Assembly (NCBI GenBank): GCA_018222985.1
Contig: JAAEZG010000001.1
Coordinates: forward strand, 310,001-374,000
Length of the DNA: 64,000 nucleotides
From: Gammaproteobacteria bacterium
GTDB lineage: Bacteria > Pseudomonadota > Gammaproteobacteria > Enterobacterales > Alteromonadaceae
Direction of reading: 5' to 3'
This document shows positions 29,404-37,994 of this stretch, piece by piece. A model generated the notes under the pieces. That model was not told the DNA's origin and ran no database searches. It worked only from the letters and a program-made list of their open reading frames with translations. The position numbers and the translations under genes are program-made. How positions within the stretch are numbered: the first letter of the stretch is position 1; each line of letters begins with the position of its first letter.

Positions 29404-30297
29404 CTAATTTTTTTGCGCTGCACGTTGCGGCAGCGTGACAACTAAGGCATTTGCAACAGCGCTAACTGTTGCTGGCCCATGAAAATAAATATCGCCATCT
29501 AACTCAATACGGTGCTCAGCATCACCCAAAGTGAATTGCTCGCCTACGGCATATTCTAACGCCGCTACGGTTTCAATGTGGCCGCGCCACACCTTGAATA
29601 AGGCTTTCATTTGACGCCAGCGTGGCATTTTCGGAATACCAATCCAGGCTAACTGCGTGTGTTGCCGTGTGGCCTGTGGGTACACCGTAATACCACCGCC
29701 AATACAGCGCCCTAATGCGACAATTTGGCCGTCATCCCAATGTGGCGCGTGCCGTATGCGCGAGCGTAATGACTCACGGCCAAATAAATAGCGCAATAAC
29801 GCAATTGAATAGCTTAACTTGCCAACCGATTGTTTCAGCCAACGGGGCTGCAATGCCATAAGATCAACACTCAGCCCGCAACCAACGTGATTCACAAAGT
29901 ACTGGTTCGCAAACTTCGGGTTGGCTGGTTTTACTAGGCCGATGGTTTGTGTCTGCTGTATAACGTTAGCACGCATGCGCCAGCGCCAGTGTGTTAGCCC
30001 CTGACTGTAGGCAAAGTCATTGCCGGTACCCATAGGAATGGCGCTAAGGGCGGTTGCAGTATGCGCCAACACATTAGCAGCAATGTTAATACTGCCGTCG
30101 CCGCCTATCACCACACACTCGGTGGCGTGTTTGCAGTGCTGTTGCAACTGTTTTATGTCGCGATGCCGGCTAGCCGAACTAGCAATGGTTGTCACCGGCT
30201 GTTGTTGGTCGTTGAAAAACCGCTCATAAGCTACTGCATAACGCTTGGCACTGCGGCACAAGGCATTGTAGTAAATAACTACAGGCGGCTTAGGCAT
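29404..30297 (-). CDS. diacylglycerol kinase family lipid kinase (YegS-like)
   Basis: A 297-residue DAGK-catalytic-domain protein. The nucleotide-binding GGDGS (CVVIGGDGSINIAANVLA, near residue 62) and PMGTGNDFAYS near 93 are the family motifs, and a C-terminal beta-sandwich follows (LDGDIYFHGPATV). Such kinases phosphorylate diacylglycerol, phosphatidylglycerol or sphingoid bases. The lipid used here is unknown. The start overlaps the end of cmoM by eight bases, so the two are translated from one message. Confidence 0.88.
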   Translation of the reverse strand: MPKPPVVIYYNALCRSAKRYAVAYERFFNDQQQPVTTIASSASRHRDIKQLQQHCKHATECVVIGGDGSINIAANVLAHTATALSAIPMGTGNDFAYSQGLTHWRWRMRANVIQQTQTIGLVKPANPKFANQYFVNHVGCGLSVDLMALQPRWLKQSVGKLSYSIALLRYLFGRESLRSRIRHAPHWDDGQIVALGRCIGGGITVYPQATRQHTQLAWIGIPKMPRWRQMKALFKVWRGHIETVAALEYAVGEQFTLGDAEHRIELDGDIYFHGPATVSAVANALVVTLPQRAAQKN

Positions 30298-31072
30298 GCT
30301 TGATCTGCCAATGTAAATAGCGACCTATATCCACGAAAGGCGCTTGCCGGTTATATTTCAACTCAAGCGCTAACAACTCATCAAAGCGCTGCTGATCACT
30401 GCGATTACGAAGATAATCATGAAAACAACGAACACCGGTTTTTTCCGTCACCGTTAAACTCGTAGCGCTAATCCACTGCGCAACCTGCTGCGGCGACAAC
30501 GGCTGTTGGGGGCTCATTCGAACGGTTTTCTTCACGGTTAAATCAGCCTGCACGTAATCAAAATTGCCAAAAATAACATTGGCTAAGATTTTCGCGTCCC
30601 GATTATAAAACATCAACGATAAATGCCCCTCAGGGCTCATCAGTTGTTTCAAGGTATTTAGCGCCAGCTGCGGCTCACTAAGCCATTCTAAAACCGCATG
30701 ACATAGCACGACGTCATAGGTTTGCTTCAGGCTTGCAGGTAGCTCTTGCAGCGGCGCCACTAAATAGCGGTAATGCTCAGCAAGCCCCGCTTTTAGGTGC
30801 TCCTGTTTCGCCGCCTCAACAATCTCATCAGAAATGTCCGTATGTGTGACGTCACAACCCAATTCAGCAAAACGCATCGACAATTGGCCCAAGCCGCCGC
30901 CAACGTCGAGCACCCGTAGCTTTCGCTGCTTTGCTTGTGCAAATAAGGGCTGCAAATCACGTTCAAGCACTGCCAAACGCAATTTGCCTTTGGTGGTAGC
31001 ATAAATATTCTTTGAAAACTTTTGGGTACGGCCATCGAAGCTCGTGTCTTTACGCGCTTGTTTTTTCAACAT
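30290..31072 (-). CDS. cmoM: tRNA 5-carboxymethoxyuridine methyltransferase
   Basis: SAM-dependent methyltransferase that converts cmo5U34 of certain tRNAs to the methyl ester mcmo5U, aiding wobble decoding. The 260 residues match E. coli CmoM through KFSKNIYATTKGKLR (N-terminus), VLDVGGGLGQLSMRFAE (SAM motif I), CHAVLEWLSEPQ, LMFYNRDAKILANVIFGNFD and KTGVRCFHDYLR. ATG 31072 is chosen for AGGA four bases upstream; the TTG at 31084 has no such support. It lies between a NIF3 gene (26 bases upstream) and the lipid kinase. Confidence 0.93.
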   Translation of the reverse strand: MLKKQARKDTSFDGRTQKFSKNIYATTKGKLRLAVLERDLQPLFAQAKQRKLRVLDVGGGLGQLSMRFAELGCDVTHTDISDEIVEAAKQEHLKAGLAEHYRYLVAPLQELPASLKQTYDVVLCHAVLEWLSEPQLALNTLKQLMSPEGHLSLMFYNRDAKILANVIFGNFDYVQADLTVKKTVRMSPQQPLSPQQVAQWISATSLTVTEKTGVRCFHDYLRNRSDQQRFDELLALELKYNRQAPFVDIGRYLHWQIKHA

Positions 31073-31098
31073 GGGTTCCTGCAACCTATCAGGCCGGT

Positions 31099-31854
31099 TT
31101 AGGCCGGATTATCGATATCAATAAAATGGTGAGTTACACCGAATTTTTCAGCCACATGCTCGCCTAAGGCTTTTATACCGTAACGCTCGGTAGCGTGGTG
31201 GCCGGCAGCAAAATAGGCCATACCTTGTTCTACCGCGCTATGGGTTGTTTGCTCAGAAATCTCGCCACTTAAAAATGCATCGCAGCCAGCAACTGCGGCT
31301 TGATCAATAAAGCCCTGCCCGCCGCCAGTACACCAAGCTATGCGTTGAATAAGCTGTGGCGCGTCAATACGAACGGTTAAGGGGCGCACTAAACAAGCAG
31401 AAATATGCTCGCCTAGCTGCTGTGAAGTTATCGGTTCGGGTAATTCACACTGCATCACCACCCCTTGGGGTTCTGCGCTGGCAAGTATTTGCGGTTGTGG
31501 CCAGCCGAATACTTGAGCTAGTTGCGCGTTATTACCAAACTCGGGGTGCACATCAAGCGGCAAATGGTAAGCAAACAAATTCATATCAGCTTGCAACAAC
31601 GCTTTAATGCGACGTTGTTTCATACCGGTAATGACTTCGGGCTCATTTTTCCAAAAATAACCATGATGAACCAAAATGGCGTCGGCATTCAGAGCAATTG
31701 CTTTATCAATGAGTGCTTGGTTAGCGGTAACGCCCGTAACAATGGTGTTAATTTGTTGGCGCCCCTCAATTTGCAGCCCATTCGGACAATAATCACGAAT
31801 ACGCTCAACCTGCAGTAATTCATTGAGATACTGTTGTAATTCTGTACGTCGCAC
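31099..31854 (-). CDS. NIF3-family dinuclear metal-binding protein (YbgI-like)
   Basis: A 251-residue NIF3/YbgI protein, the family forming toroidal hexamers with paired metal ions inside. Metal ligands are visible in AILVHHGYFWKNE (near 60-70), AYHLPLDVHPEFG (near 97-107) and near the C-terminus in FAAGHHATERYG (His, Glu). CPNGLQIEG at the N-terminus is also diagnostic. YbgI was described as a possible GTP cyclohydrolase-like protein, but its physiological role is unsettled. It heads the minus-strand group ending at 28522. Confidence 0.92.
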   Translation of the reverse strand: MRRTELQQYLNELLQVERIRDYCPNGLQIEGRQQINTIVTGVTANQALIDKAIALNADAILVHHGYFWKNEPEVITGMKQRRIKALLQADMNLFAYHLPLDVHPEFGNNAQLAQVFGWPQPQILASAEPQGVVMQCELPEPITSQQLGEHISACLVRPLTVRIDAPQLIQRIAWCTGGGQGFIDQAAVAGCDAFLSGEISEQTTHSAVEQGMAYFAAGHHATERYGIKALGEHVAEKFGVTHHFIDIDNPA

Positions 31855-32044
31855 AATGCCCTCTTTTATTCGATGAAATGCTTATTTCAGCCACCGTTTT
31901 AGCATATTTTATGACTTATTTGCGCATAAAAGTGTCAGTGATTAGACAATGCTCATAAAAAACGGTATAAATTTGAAACACCTTAATTAAAGCGCGTTTA
32001 TTGTAACGCATTCTTTGTAACGCATGGCCGATAGGATTATATCC

Positions 32045-32449
32045 ATGAGCAAACTTGATAAAGACCAAGTGCTTGCTGATTTTACTGCAGCGTACCAGCA
32101 AGCTCACGGTAAAAAGCCGACTATTGAAGCAAAAGGTGGTTGGTACAGTGTTGATGGCGGAAAAAATGTGCGCCTCGCGCAACTAGCTGAAGAAGCTGAA
32201 GCACTTGCCGGCGGCAAGTCAGCTGAGAAAGCCAAGCCAGCTAAAAAAGCTGAGCCTGCCCCAAAAGCAGCCAAGAAAGCGGCCCCAGCTAAGAAAGCTG
32301 CGCCAGCGAAAAAAGCAGCTGCGGCCAAAAAGCCGGCGGCAAAAGCTAAAGTTGCCAAGTCTGGTGGTGGTTTAACCGCCAAAGAACTTTGGCGTCAGCG
32401 CTTAGAACAAGACACCACATTGTCTCGTCTACCGCGTGGTTACGATTGA
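32045..32449 (+). CDS. histone H1-like lysine/alanine-rich protein
   Basis: A 134-residue basic protein in three parts: an N-terminal region of about 55 residues (MSKLDKDQVLADFTAAYQQA, with GGWYSVDGGKN), a central Lys/Ala/Pro stretch of about 50 residues built on AKKAAP repeats, and a conserved-looking C-terminal block (LTAKELWRQRLEQD). The middle resembles eukaryotic H1 tails and AlgP-type proteins, so nucleic-acid binding is likely. ATG 32045 is chosen with AGGA eight bases upstream. It is monocistronic with its own terminator. I do not recognise a named family for the N-terminal part. Confidence 0.75.
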   Translation: MSKLDKDQVLADFTAAYQQAHGKKPTIEAKGGWYSVDGGKNVRLAQLAEEAEALAGGKSAEKAKPAKKAEPAPKAAKKAAPAKKAAPAKKAAAAKKPAAKAKVAKSGGGLTAKELWRQRLEQDTTLSRLPRGYD

Positions 32450-32470
32450 GTTAAAGTATATTGATTCATG

Positions 32471-32503
32471 AAAAGAGCCGCTTTTGAAAGCGGCTCTTTT
32501 TTT
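32471..32503 (+). terminator. rho-independent terminator after the H1-like gene
   Basis: A 13-bp stem (32471-32483 with 32488-32500) and a TTGA loop are followed by an unbroken T run to 32503. Confidence 0.93.
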
Positions 32504-32596
32504 GCCTATGACAATACTATTAATATAATAAAACGGTATAGTAAGGGCCTCTGTCAGCGTCTTTGATCTTTTTGATAACAGAAGAGGTCGTGGTAC

Positions 32597-34345
32597 ATGT
32601 CTCAGCAACAACAACGCCCAAGTCGCATTCAACTATTTAGTGGCCTGAGGGCCGCATGGGCTACTGGTTATTCGCTACCAGACCTCCGCAAAGATATATT
32701 AGCGGGTCTAACTATAGGTACCGTTGCGCTGCCACTATCCATGGCATTAGCTATTGCCACGGGTGTACCACCACAACACGGCTTGTATACCGCTATTATC
32801 GCCGGTGCCATTATTGCGCTAACCGGTGGCTCGCGTTTTAATGTTTCCGGCCCTACAGCGGCCTTTGTCGTTATTTTATTCCCCATTGTTCAACAATATG
32901 GTTTGGGCGGTCTGCTTATTGCAACCATGATGGCTGGCGTTATCCTCATCGTCATGGGTTTAACGCGAATGGGAAAACTTATTCAATTTGTTCCTTACCC
33001 GGTCATTCTTGGCTTTACGGCAGGTATCGCCGTCGTCATTGCCACATTACAAATTCCCGATTTTTTTGGGCTAACCAATTTAAAACTTGGCGAGCATTTT
33101 ACCGCTAATATTAGTGAAATATTTTCAGCGCTACCGCAGGTCAATCCCATAGAGCTTGGAATTGGTCTATTTACTTTGCTAATAATGCTAATTTGGCCAA
33201 AACTGAACACGCCTATACCAGCACCACTTGTTGGATTGGTCAGTGCCGCTTTCTTAGCCTACCTTCTCAATCATTATTTCGTTGCAGGCTGGAACCTCTC
33301 AACAATAGAAACCATAGCATCACGCTTTACATGGCAAGCCGATGGACAGAGCGGCTACGGCATTCCCCCTATTCCGCCCACATTTTTAGCGCCTTGGAAC
33401 TTGCCGGGCGCCAATGGTCAACCATTACAGTTAAACTTCTCACTGATTCGTGAGCTATCAGGGCCAGCATTTGCAATTGCTATTTTAGGTGCGATTGAGT
33501 CATTACTCTGCGCGGTCGTTGCAGATGGGCTTACCAAAACTAAACATGATGCGAATGGCGAATTAATTGGTCAAGGTCTAGGTAATATTGTAGCGCCGCT
33601 ATTTGGTGGCATCACTGCCACAGCAGCCTTAGCTCGCACAGCGACCAACATTCGCAGTGGCGCACGTTCACCTATTGCCGCTATTATTCATTCACTCGTG
33701 GTGTTATTAGCTGTGATTGCGCTGGCGGGAATATTAGGCTTTGTACCGATGGCTGCGCTTGCGGCTTTATTGTTTATTATTGCTTGGAATATGAGCGAAT
33801 CACGCCATTTCCTGCGCACTGTGCGCACTGCACCAAAAGACGATGTCACCATTTTACTGGTCTGCTTCGGTCTCACCGTGATCTTCGATATGGTATTAGC
33901 TGTTGCAGTAGGTATTGGTTTAGCCGGTGCATTGTTTATCCGTCGTATGGCACATTTAACACAAAGCCAAGCCCAGGGCCGCGACGCTAACCCTGCGACC
34001 AAAGACTTACCAGACAGCGTGATAATTTACGATGTCAACGGTCCACTATTTTTTGGCGCGGCAGAAAAAGCGCTTACCGCTTTGCAGCGGGTCGACAGTC
34101 ATATACAAACAGTTATTTTAGATATGTATGACGTGCCGAGCATTGACGGCACCGCCATTGTTGCGCTGCAATCACTTGTTGCAGAAATGCACCGGCAGCA
34201 GGTTGGGGTTATTTTTGTGGGTTTATCGGCACAAATGCAAGTGAAGTTAAATCGTGCTGGTATTGTGAAGCACGTTGGAACACTTAGCTTTTGTCGCCAT
34301 TTGAGTCATGCGCGTAACGTAGCGATACGGTGGCAGCAAGCCTGA
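32597..34345 (+). CDS. dauA: SulP-family transporter, DauA-like (C4-dicarboxylate)
   Basis: A 582-residue SLC26/SulP anion transporter with 12-14 membrane segments and a C-terminal cytoplasmic STAS domain (from about residue 465, with VILDMYDVPSIDGTAIVAL). GGSRFNVSGPTAAFVVIL near 75-92 and GAIESLLCAVVADGLTKTKH followed by GQGLGNIVAPLFGGITATAA match E. coli DauA (YchM) closely. DauA imports succinate and other C4-dicarboxylates at acid pH; sulfate or bicarbonate are the usual alternatives in the family. GAGG lies nine bases before ATG 32597. A 10-bp hairpin overlaps its stop codon. Confidence 0.9.
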   Translation: MSQQQQRPSRIQLFSGLRAAWATGYSLPDLRKDILAGLTIGTVALPLSMALAIATGVPPQHGLYTAIIAGAIIALTGGSRFNVSGPTAAFVVILFPIVQQYGLGGLLIATMMAGVILIVMGLTRMGKLIQFVPYPVILGFTAGIAVVIATLQIPDFFGLTNLKLGEHFTANISEIFSALPQVNPIELGIGLFTLLIMLIWPKLNTPIPAPLVGLVSAAFLAYLLNHYFVAGWNLSTIETIASRFTWQADGQSGYGIPPIPPTFLAPWNLPGANGQPLQLNFSLIRELSGPAFAIAILGAIESLLCAVVADGLTKTKHDANGELIGQGLGNIVAPLFGGITATAALARTATNIRSGARSPIAAIIHSLVVLLAVIALAGILGFVPMAALAALLFIIAWNMSESRHFLRTVRTAPKDDVTILLVCFGLTVIFDMVLAVAVGIGLAGALFIRRMAHLTQSQAQGRDANPATKDLPDSVIIYDVNGPLFFGAAEKALTALQRVDSHIQTVILDMYDVPSIDGTAIVALQSLVAEMHRQQVGVIFVGLSAQMQVKLNRAGIVKHVGTLSFCRHLSHARNVAIRWQQA

Positions 34346-34362
34346 TAATAGGCTTGCTGTTG
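34334..34362 (+). terminator. possible terminator between dauA and the DUF3833 gene
   Basis: A perfect 10-bp stem (34334-34343 and 34350-34359) with a 6-base loop includes the dauA stop codon. It is followed only by TTGC, so it is a weak intrinsic terminator. It lies between convergent genes. Confidence 0.5.
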
Positions 34363-34375
34363 CATAATTGATAAA

Positions 34376-34912
34376 CTATTTTTTACCGATGTAGAGTGTA
34401 ATTTCGCCTACTTCAATACCAAATTTGTACATTTTGGTGCGGTTAATCATGTTGTTTTCATCAACCAAGTACAACCAATCGTCCAGTTTGACTTCAAAAG
34501 GTTCACCGTCACGTTCAATAATCAGCGTGTAGCTCCAGTTTAAGACGTTACCCGCTGTGGTTCCCATGGCCACATCAGCAACGTCAGCGGCGCGGCCTTC
34601 GTAGCTATTTTCACCGGTTTTGGTGATACGCCAAATACGTTCATCGGTGGTGCCATCGGCATAATAAAACTGTTCATCCAGCACGCCATTATTACCGTCC
34701 CAAGTGCCTTGTAAATCGGCCTTGAAACGTTGAATAACTTTACCGCTGTAATCTTGCACCATGCCATAGGCAACGAGCTCGCCATTGAAAAACTCTTCGA
34801 GCTTCAATACCGGCTGTTCGTTTTGGTAGTCTTCAATTGGGGTTGAGCAACCAACAAGAACTACTACAGTTAAGGTCAGCACTAACGTTTTGAGAAAACC
34901 GGTTACGTTCAT
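34376..34912 (-). CDS. DUF3833 lipoprotein
   Basis: A 178-residue lipoprotein: residues 1-22 are a signal peptide with lipobox VLVGC, giving lipidated Cys22 and CSTPIEDYQNEQP as the mature start. FNGELVAYGMVQDYSGKV and WDGNNGVLDEQFYYADGT are typical of DUF3833. The fold is predicted to be a beta-barrel of calycin type, but the function is unknown. It is the last gene of the ten-gene stress operon and overlaps the chalcone-isomerase-like gene by four bases, so it belongs to the same envelope or lipid task. Confidence 0.85.
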   Translation of the reverse strand: MNVTGFLKTLVLTLTVVVLVGCSTPIEDYQNEQPVLKLEEFFNGELVAYGMVQDYSGKVIQRFKADLQGTWDGNNGVLDEQFYYADGTTDERIWRITKTGENSYEGRAADVADVAMGTTAGNVLNWSYTLIIERDGEPFEVKLDDWLYLVDENNMINRTKMYKFGIEVGEITLYIGKK

Positions 34913-35457
34913 TTTCGTGCTCCTATTAATTCGTCGCGTTCACTTTTGAAACGCGATTTTTCATCTAACCAGATCGCTAAGAAATCTTGGGTAAATTGCG
35001 CCGATTCAACCACCCCAAGTTCACCCTCGGGGCCAAAAAACTGAGCGTGTCCTGCGGCGGTTTCCACTAGCGTGATGCAGTCACCTTCGCGTACATTGGG
35101 CCACATATCTTCCAACCGCTTCAGCCACAGCTTATGCTCGTCAGTGACACGAATTTCAAGGCGCTGCCACTCTTCCTCAGTGGTATCCACCAAATCTTGC
35201 GCTTTAATGTCGCGCAAATAGCTTAGTTGCAATGCGCGACGCTGTGCATTTTCATAAGCACCCGTCTCGGTGCGCAACTCGGCGTCATAAACGTCCCAAA
35301 ACCACACTTGCAAGCGCGTTTTACCGACCGGTTTTAATTCCTTAAATGGTTCGACTGCGGCGCACTGTGACGCATAAGACGATGCAGCGAACACCATGAG
35401 CATGCTGCCCATAACAACGGTCAATGCGGTCTGAATCACGCGTTTTGCTGCTTTCAT
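34909..35457 (-). CDS. exported chalcone-isomerase-like protein
   Basis: A 182-residue protein with a signal peptide (ending AASSYASQ) and a chalcone-isomerase-like domain, seen in KPVGKTRLQVWFWDVYDAEL and ALQLSYLRDIKAQDLVDTT. Plant and bacterial proteins of this fold can bind fatty acids without isomerase activity. ATG 35457 is fixed by a perfect AGGAGG four to five bases upstream and overlaps the previous stop (ATGA). The open frame continues 85 codons upstream into the DUF2878 gene, but that part is not coding. It is likely a periplasmic lipid-handling member of the operon. Confidence 0.85.
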   Translation of the reverse strand: MKAAKRVIQTALTVVMGSMLMVFAASSYASQCAAVEPFKELKPVGKTRLQVWFWDVYDAELRTETGAYENAQRRALQLSYLRDIKAQDLVDTTEEEWQRLEIRVTDEHKLWLKRLEDMWPNVREGDCITLVETAAGHAQFFGPEGELGVVESAQFTQDFLAIWLDEKSRFKSERDELIGARK

Positions 35458-35984
35458 AAGGCCTCCTTCGTCACTAGCCGTGGCATAAGCAAAGCAAATA
35501 TCACCATATATACGGCCCAAAGCGCCGCATAGATTACCCACATTAGCCATTCTTTTTGTAATAACTCTGCCGCACCTAAACGAATACCAATAGCGTAGGT
35601 TAATGGGCCCGAAGCAACGCCTAACAAAGCGGCCCAAACGGGTCGTCCGGCTAAGTCGGCAAGGGTATTCATGAGCATAGCCACAAACCCTAACCAGAGC
35701 ATAATAAGCCACCAGGGTAAGAAGCCACCGTCAAAGCGCAAAATACCAACACCAACCACACTGGCCTCAAGCCCTAAGCCTAGCACCACAAACAATCCGT
35801 AGACGCGCCACGAAAACGGCCCACTACGCAAGGCGACGAAGATTTGCGCCGCAACCAATATCGATGTCGCCCATATCCATTCTGCGCGTCCAGCAACGGC
35901 GCTAAACCAAACCAAATCAAACAAAAATAGGCCCACCAACTTGGGGGCCCATTTCTTCCATAGTGCGGGGTTCAAAAAGCGCAT
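35454..35984 (-). CDS. DUF2878 integral membrane protein
   Basis: A 176-residue membrane protein with about five or six hydrophobic segments (for example LVGLFLFDLVWFSAVAG and WLIMLWLGFVAMLMNTLA). It matches DUF2878, which has no assigned biochemistry. ATG 35984 lies four bases after the Cfa-like stop; an upstream in-frame TTG would overlap that gene further. It overlaps the chalcone-isomerase-like gene by four bases. DUF2878 genes occur regularly with Cfa/DUF1365/flavoprotein genes, which suggests a part in modifying or moving membrane lipids. Confidence 0.85.
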   Translation of the reverse strand: MRFLNPALWKKWAPKLVGLFLFDLVWFSAVAGRAEWIWATSILVAAQIFVALRSGPFSWRVYGLFVVLGLGLEASVVGVGILRFDGGFLPWWLIMLWLGFVAMLMNTLADLAGRPVWAALLGVASGPLTYAIGIRLGAAELLQKEWLMWVIYAALWAVYMVIFALLMPRLVTKEAL

Positions 35985-35988
35985 ACGG

Positions 35989-37254
35989 CTAGCGACACTG
36001 CGGTTTGGTTGCAACAAGCTGCACGGCAGAAACCGTGCGCTCTAAAAAACCACCTTCGCAATAGCACAGGTAATAATTCCACATCCGCCCAAAGCGGTCG
36101 TCATACCCATATTGTTGCAGTTGTGGCTGGGCTTTATTAAAGTTCACCCGCCAGTCTTCAAGGGTTTTTGCATAGTCAAAGCCAATATCATCCACGTGGC
36201 GAACCACCATGTCTGTGTGCTTAGTAAACATTTCGGCCATCATGGTTAACGACGGTAAAAAGCCACCCGGGAAGATGTATTTTTGAATAAAATCCACTGA
36301 GTTGGCATAGCTCCGCATACGTTGGTCAGCAATAGTAATTGCCTGTAACGCCATTTTGCCTTGTGGTTTTAATAACCGGCTACAGGTTTTAAAGAAAGTA
36401 GCCATGTATTTACGGCCCACTGCTTCTATCATTTCAACCGACACTAACTTATCGAATTGCCCCTCTAGATCGCGATAGTCTTTCTTTAATAGCGTAATTT
36501 TGTCACCCAACCCTTCACGTTCAATTAACGCAGCGGTGTACGCGTGTTGCTCATCTGAAATAGTGGTGGTGGTTACTTTGCAGCCATAGTGTTTGGCAGC
36601 GAAAACTGCTAAACCGCCCCACCCGGTGCCAACTTCCAATAAGTGGTCGTTTTCATTCAACTCAAGGCTGTCGCACAAGCGCTTCAGTTTATATTGTTGC
36701 GCTTCCGCCAAGCTTGCTTGCGCATTTGGGTAAACGGCACTTGAATATTGTAAGGCGGGGTCTAAAAATGCCTTATACAGTTCGTTGCCTAAATCATAAT
36801 GCGCAGAAATATTCTCTTTGGCTTGGCGCTTCGAATTATTGCGGCGCCAATGCTGAAATTTTTGAATTGGCAGTAACAACCAACTCAACTTAGCTTCGGC
36901 CGCATCTAGCGCCGGTAAGTTGCGTGCAAATACTTGTATTACGTGGGTTAAGTTAGGCGTTGTCCAGCTTTCATCCAGAAACAGCTCTGCAGCACCAATA
37001 CTGCCCCCAAACAAAAAGCGGCGGAAGAAACCTGGTTTCTGAATATCAATTTCAGCTTTCAACTCACTGTCAGCTTGCCCAAAACGTCCAACAACTTGGC
37101 CGCGTTCTTTCACCACCAAACAGCCCTCTTGCAGCTGCTTCAGTAGGCCCAAAACAACATTTCGAAATAGCTTGTCCATGGTTGATAAATCACGACGTAA
37201 ATCGCTTTGCATAGCCGTTAACGCATTTTCTTCGTACATAACCCTTGTTCTCAC
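35989..37254 (-). CDS. Cfa-like phospholipid fatty-acyl methyltransferase with altered bicarbonate site
   Basis: A 421-residue SAM-dependent methyltransferase of the cyclopropane fatty acid synthase family (HYDLGNELYKAFLD, then LLEVGTGWGGLAVFAAKHYG as SAM motif). By alignment with E. coli CFAS from memory, Glu239 and Tyr317 are kept (Glu277, Tyr361), but the bicarbonate ligands Cys139 and His266 are Ser172 (QYSSAVY) and Gln304 (MALQAITI). It may therefore make a methylated or furan-precursor acyl chain rather than a cyclopropane. The GTG at 37254 overlaps the DUF1365 stop; ATG 37239 is an alternative. It is part of the stress operon. Confidence 0.9.
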   Translation of the reverse strand: MRTRVMYEENALTAMQSDLRRDLSTMDKLFRNVVLGLLKQLQEGCLVVKERGQVVGRFGQADSELKAEIDIQKPGFFRRFLFGGSIGAAELFLDESWTTPNLTHVIQVFARNLPALDAAEAKLSWLLLPIQKFQHWRRNNSKRQAKENISAHYDLGNELYKAFLDPALQYSSAVYPNAQASLAEAQQYKLKRLCDSLELNENDHLLEVGTGWGGLAVFAAKHYGCKVTTTTISDEQHAYTAALIEREGLGDKITLLKKDYRDLEGQFDKLVSVEMIEAVGRKYMATFFKTCSRLLKPQGKMALQAITIADQRMRSYANSVDFIQKYIFPGGFLPSLTMMAEMFTKHTDMVVRHVDDIGFDYAKTLEDWRVNFNKAQPQLQQYGYDDRFGRMWNYYLCYCEGGFLERTVSAVQLVATKPQCR

Positions 37255-37994
37255 TTATCAGTATTGGGATGCGAATACAGCGGCGTCCGTTTCAAAAATA
37301 GGCGTAAAGCTTGCCAATAAATCGCTGCAACGGTGCCTAGGGTATTCACAGGATACCTAAGTAATACGTTACGAATACTTTTTGAGTTCAATTCAACGCG
37401 GGTTAATTTCATGGTCGCGCTAAAGTCGCGCTTATCACTGTGGCAATCCATGTGCACTAAGCATTTGTGCGCGGGTTCCTGACGCGGCGGCCGCAGTTGC
37501 CAATGGTAGGTCATGTCCATCGGGTTAAATGGCGATACATGAAACGCTTTGTCGGTTATTAATGCCTGCTGCAAGTCCAACACGTAATAGTGTCGTTCGT
37601 TCCAAGGGGTGTTACTTACCTCGGCAAGCATATAGCGGTAATCGCTTGCGTCGTCAGTTTGTATGAAGTAGCAATTAATGGGGCTAAAATACAACCCGAA
37701 AGTGCGCAGCGCGCCTAAAAAGAACACCCGACCGTGAACCTGCTGCCCCACTAACTGCGAGGTTTTCTCAAGTACCGCGGTAGCAAGATCACCGGTGCTG
37801 CCACGCATATAATCGGCGCGGCGAAACCACAATGGCGCAAACCGCTGCAACGAAAACCAGCGGCTTTGTGCCGCCACGTTTTCTAATTCGTCTAGCGCTA
37901 GCCACCACTGGGCAATGCTATAGTCAAAAGCATGCTTGGTGGGCCGGTAACGGGCGTGATGAACGCGCCCGCGCAGAATTGCGCTAGCTAACAT
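37251..37994 (-). CDS. DUF1365 protein
   Basis: A 247-residue protein matching DUF1365: RGRVHHARYRPTKHAFDY at the N-terminus, then LGALRTFGLYFSPINCYF, VSNTPWNERHYYVLD and FHVSPFNPMDMTYHWQL. The family has no proven activity but almost always lies between an amine-oxidase-like flavoprotein and a Cfa-like methyltransferase, as here. It overlaps the flavoprotein gene by 11 bases and the methyltransferase by four. Participation in fatty-acyl modification is inferred from this constant context. Confidence 0.88.
   Translation of the reverse strand: MLASAILRGRVHHARYRPTKHAFDYSIAQWWLALDELENVAAQSRWFSLQRFAPLWFRRADYMRGSTGDLATAVLEKTSQLVGQQVHGRVFFLGALRTFGLYFSPINCYFIQTDDASDYRYMLAEVSNTPWNERHYYVLDLQQALITDKAFHVSPFNPMDMTYHWQLRPPRQEPAHKCLVHMDCHSDKRDFSATMKLTRVELNSKSIRNVLLRYPVNTLGTVAAIYWQALRLFLKRTPLYSHPNTDK

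Noticed and set aside
35458-35712. 85-residue N-terminal extension of the chalcone-isomerase-like protein
   Set aside because: It is an out-of-frame reading of the DUF2878 gene. The internal ATG has a perfect ribosome site and a signal peptide.
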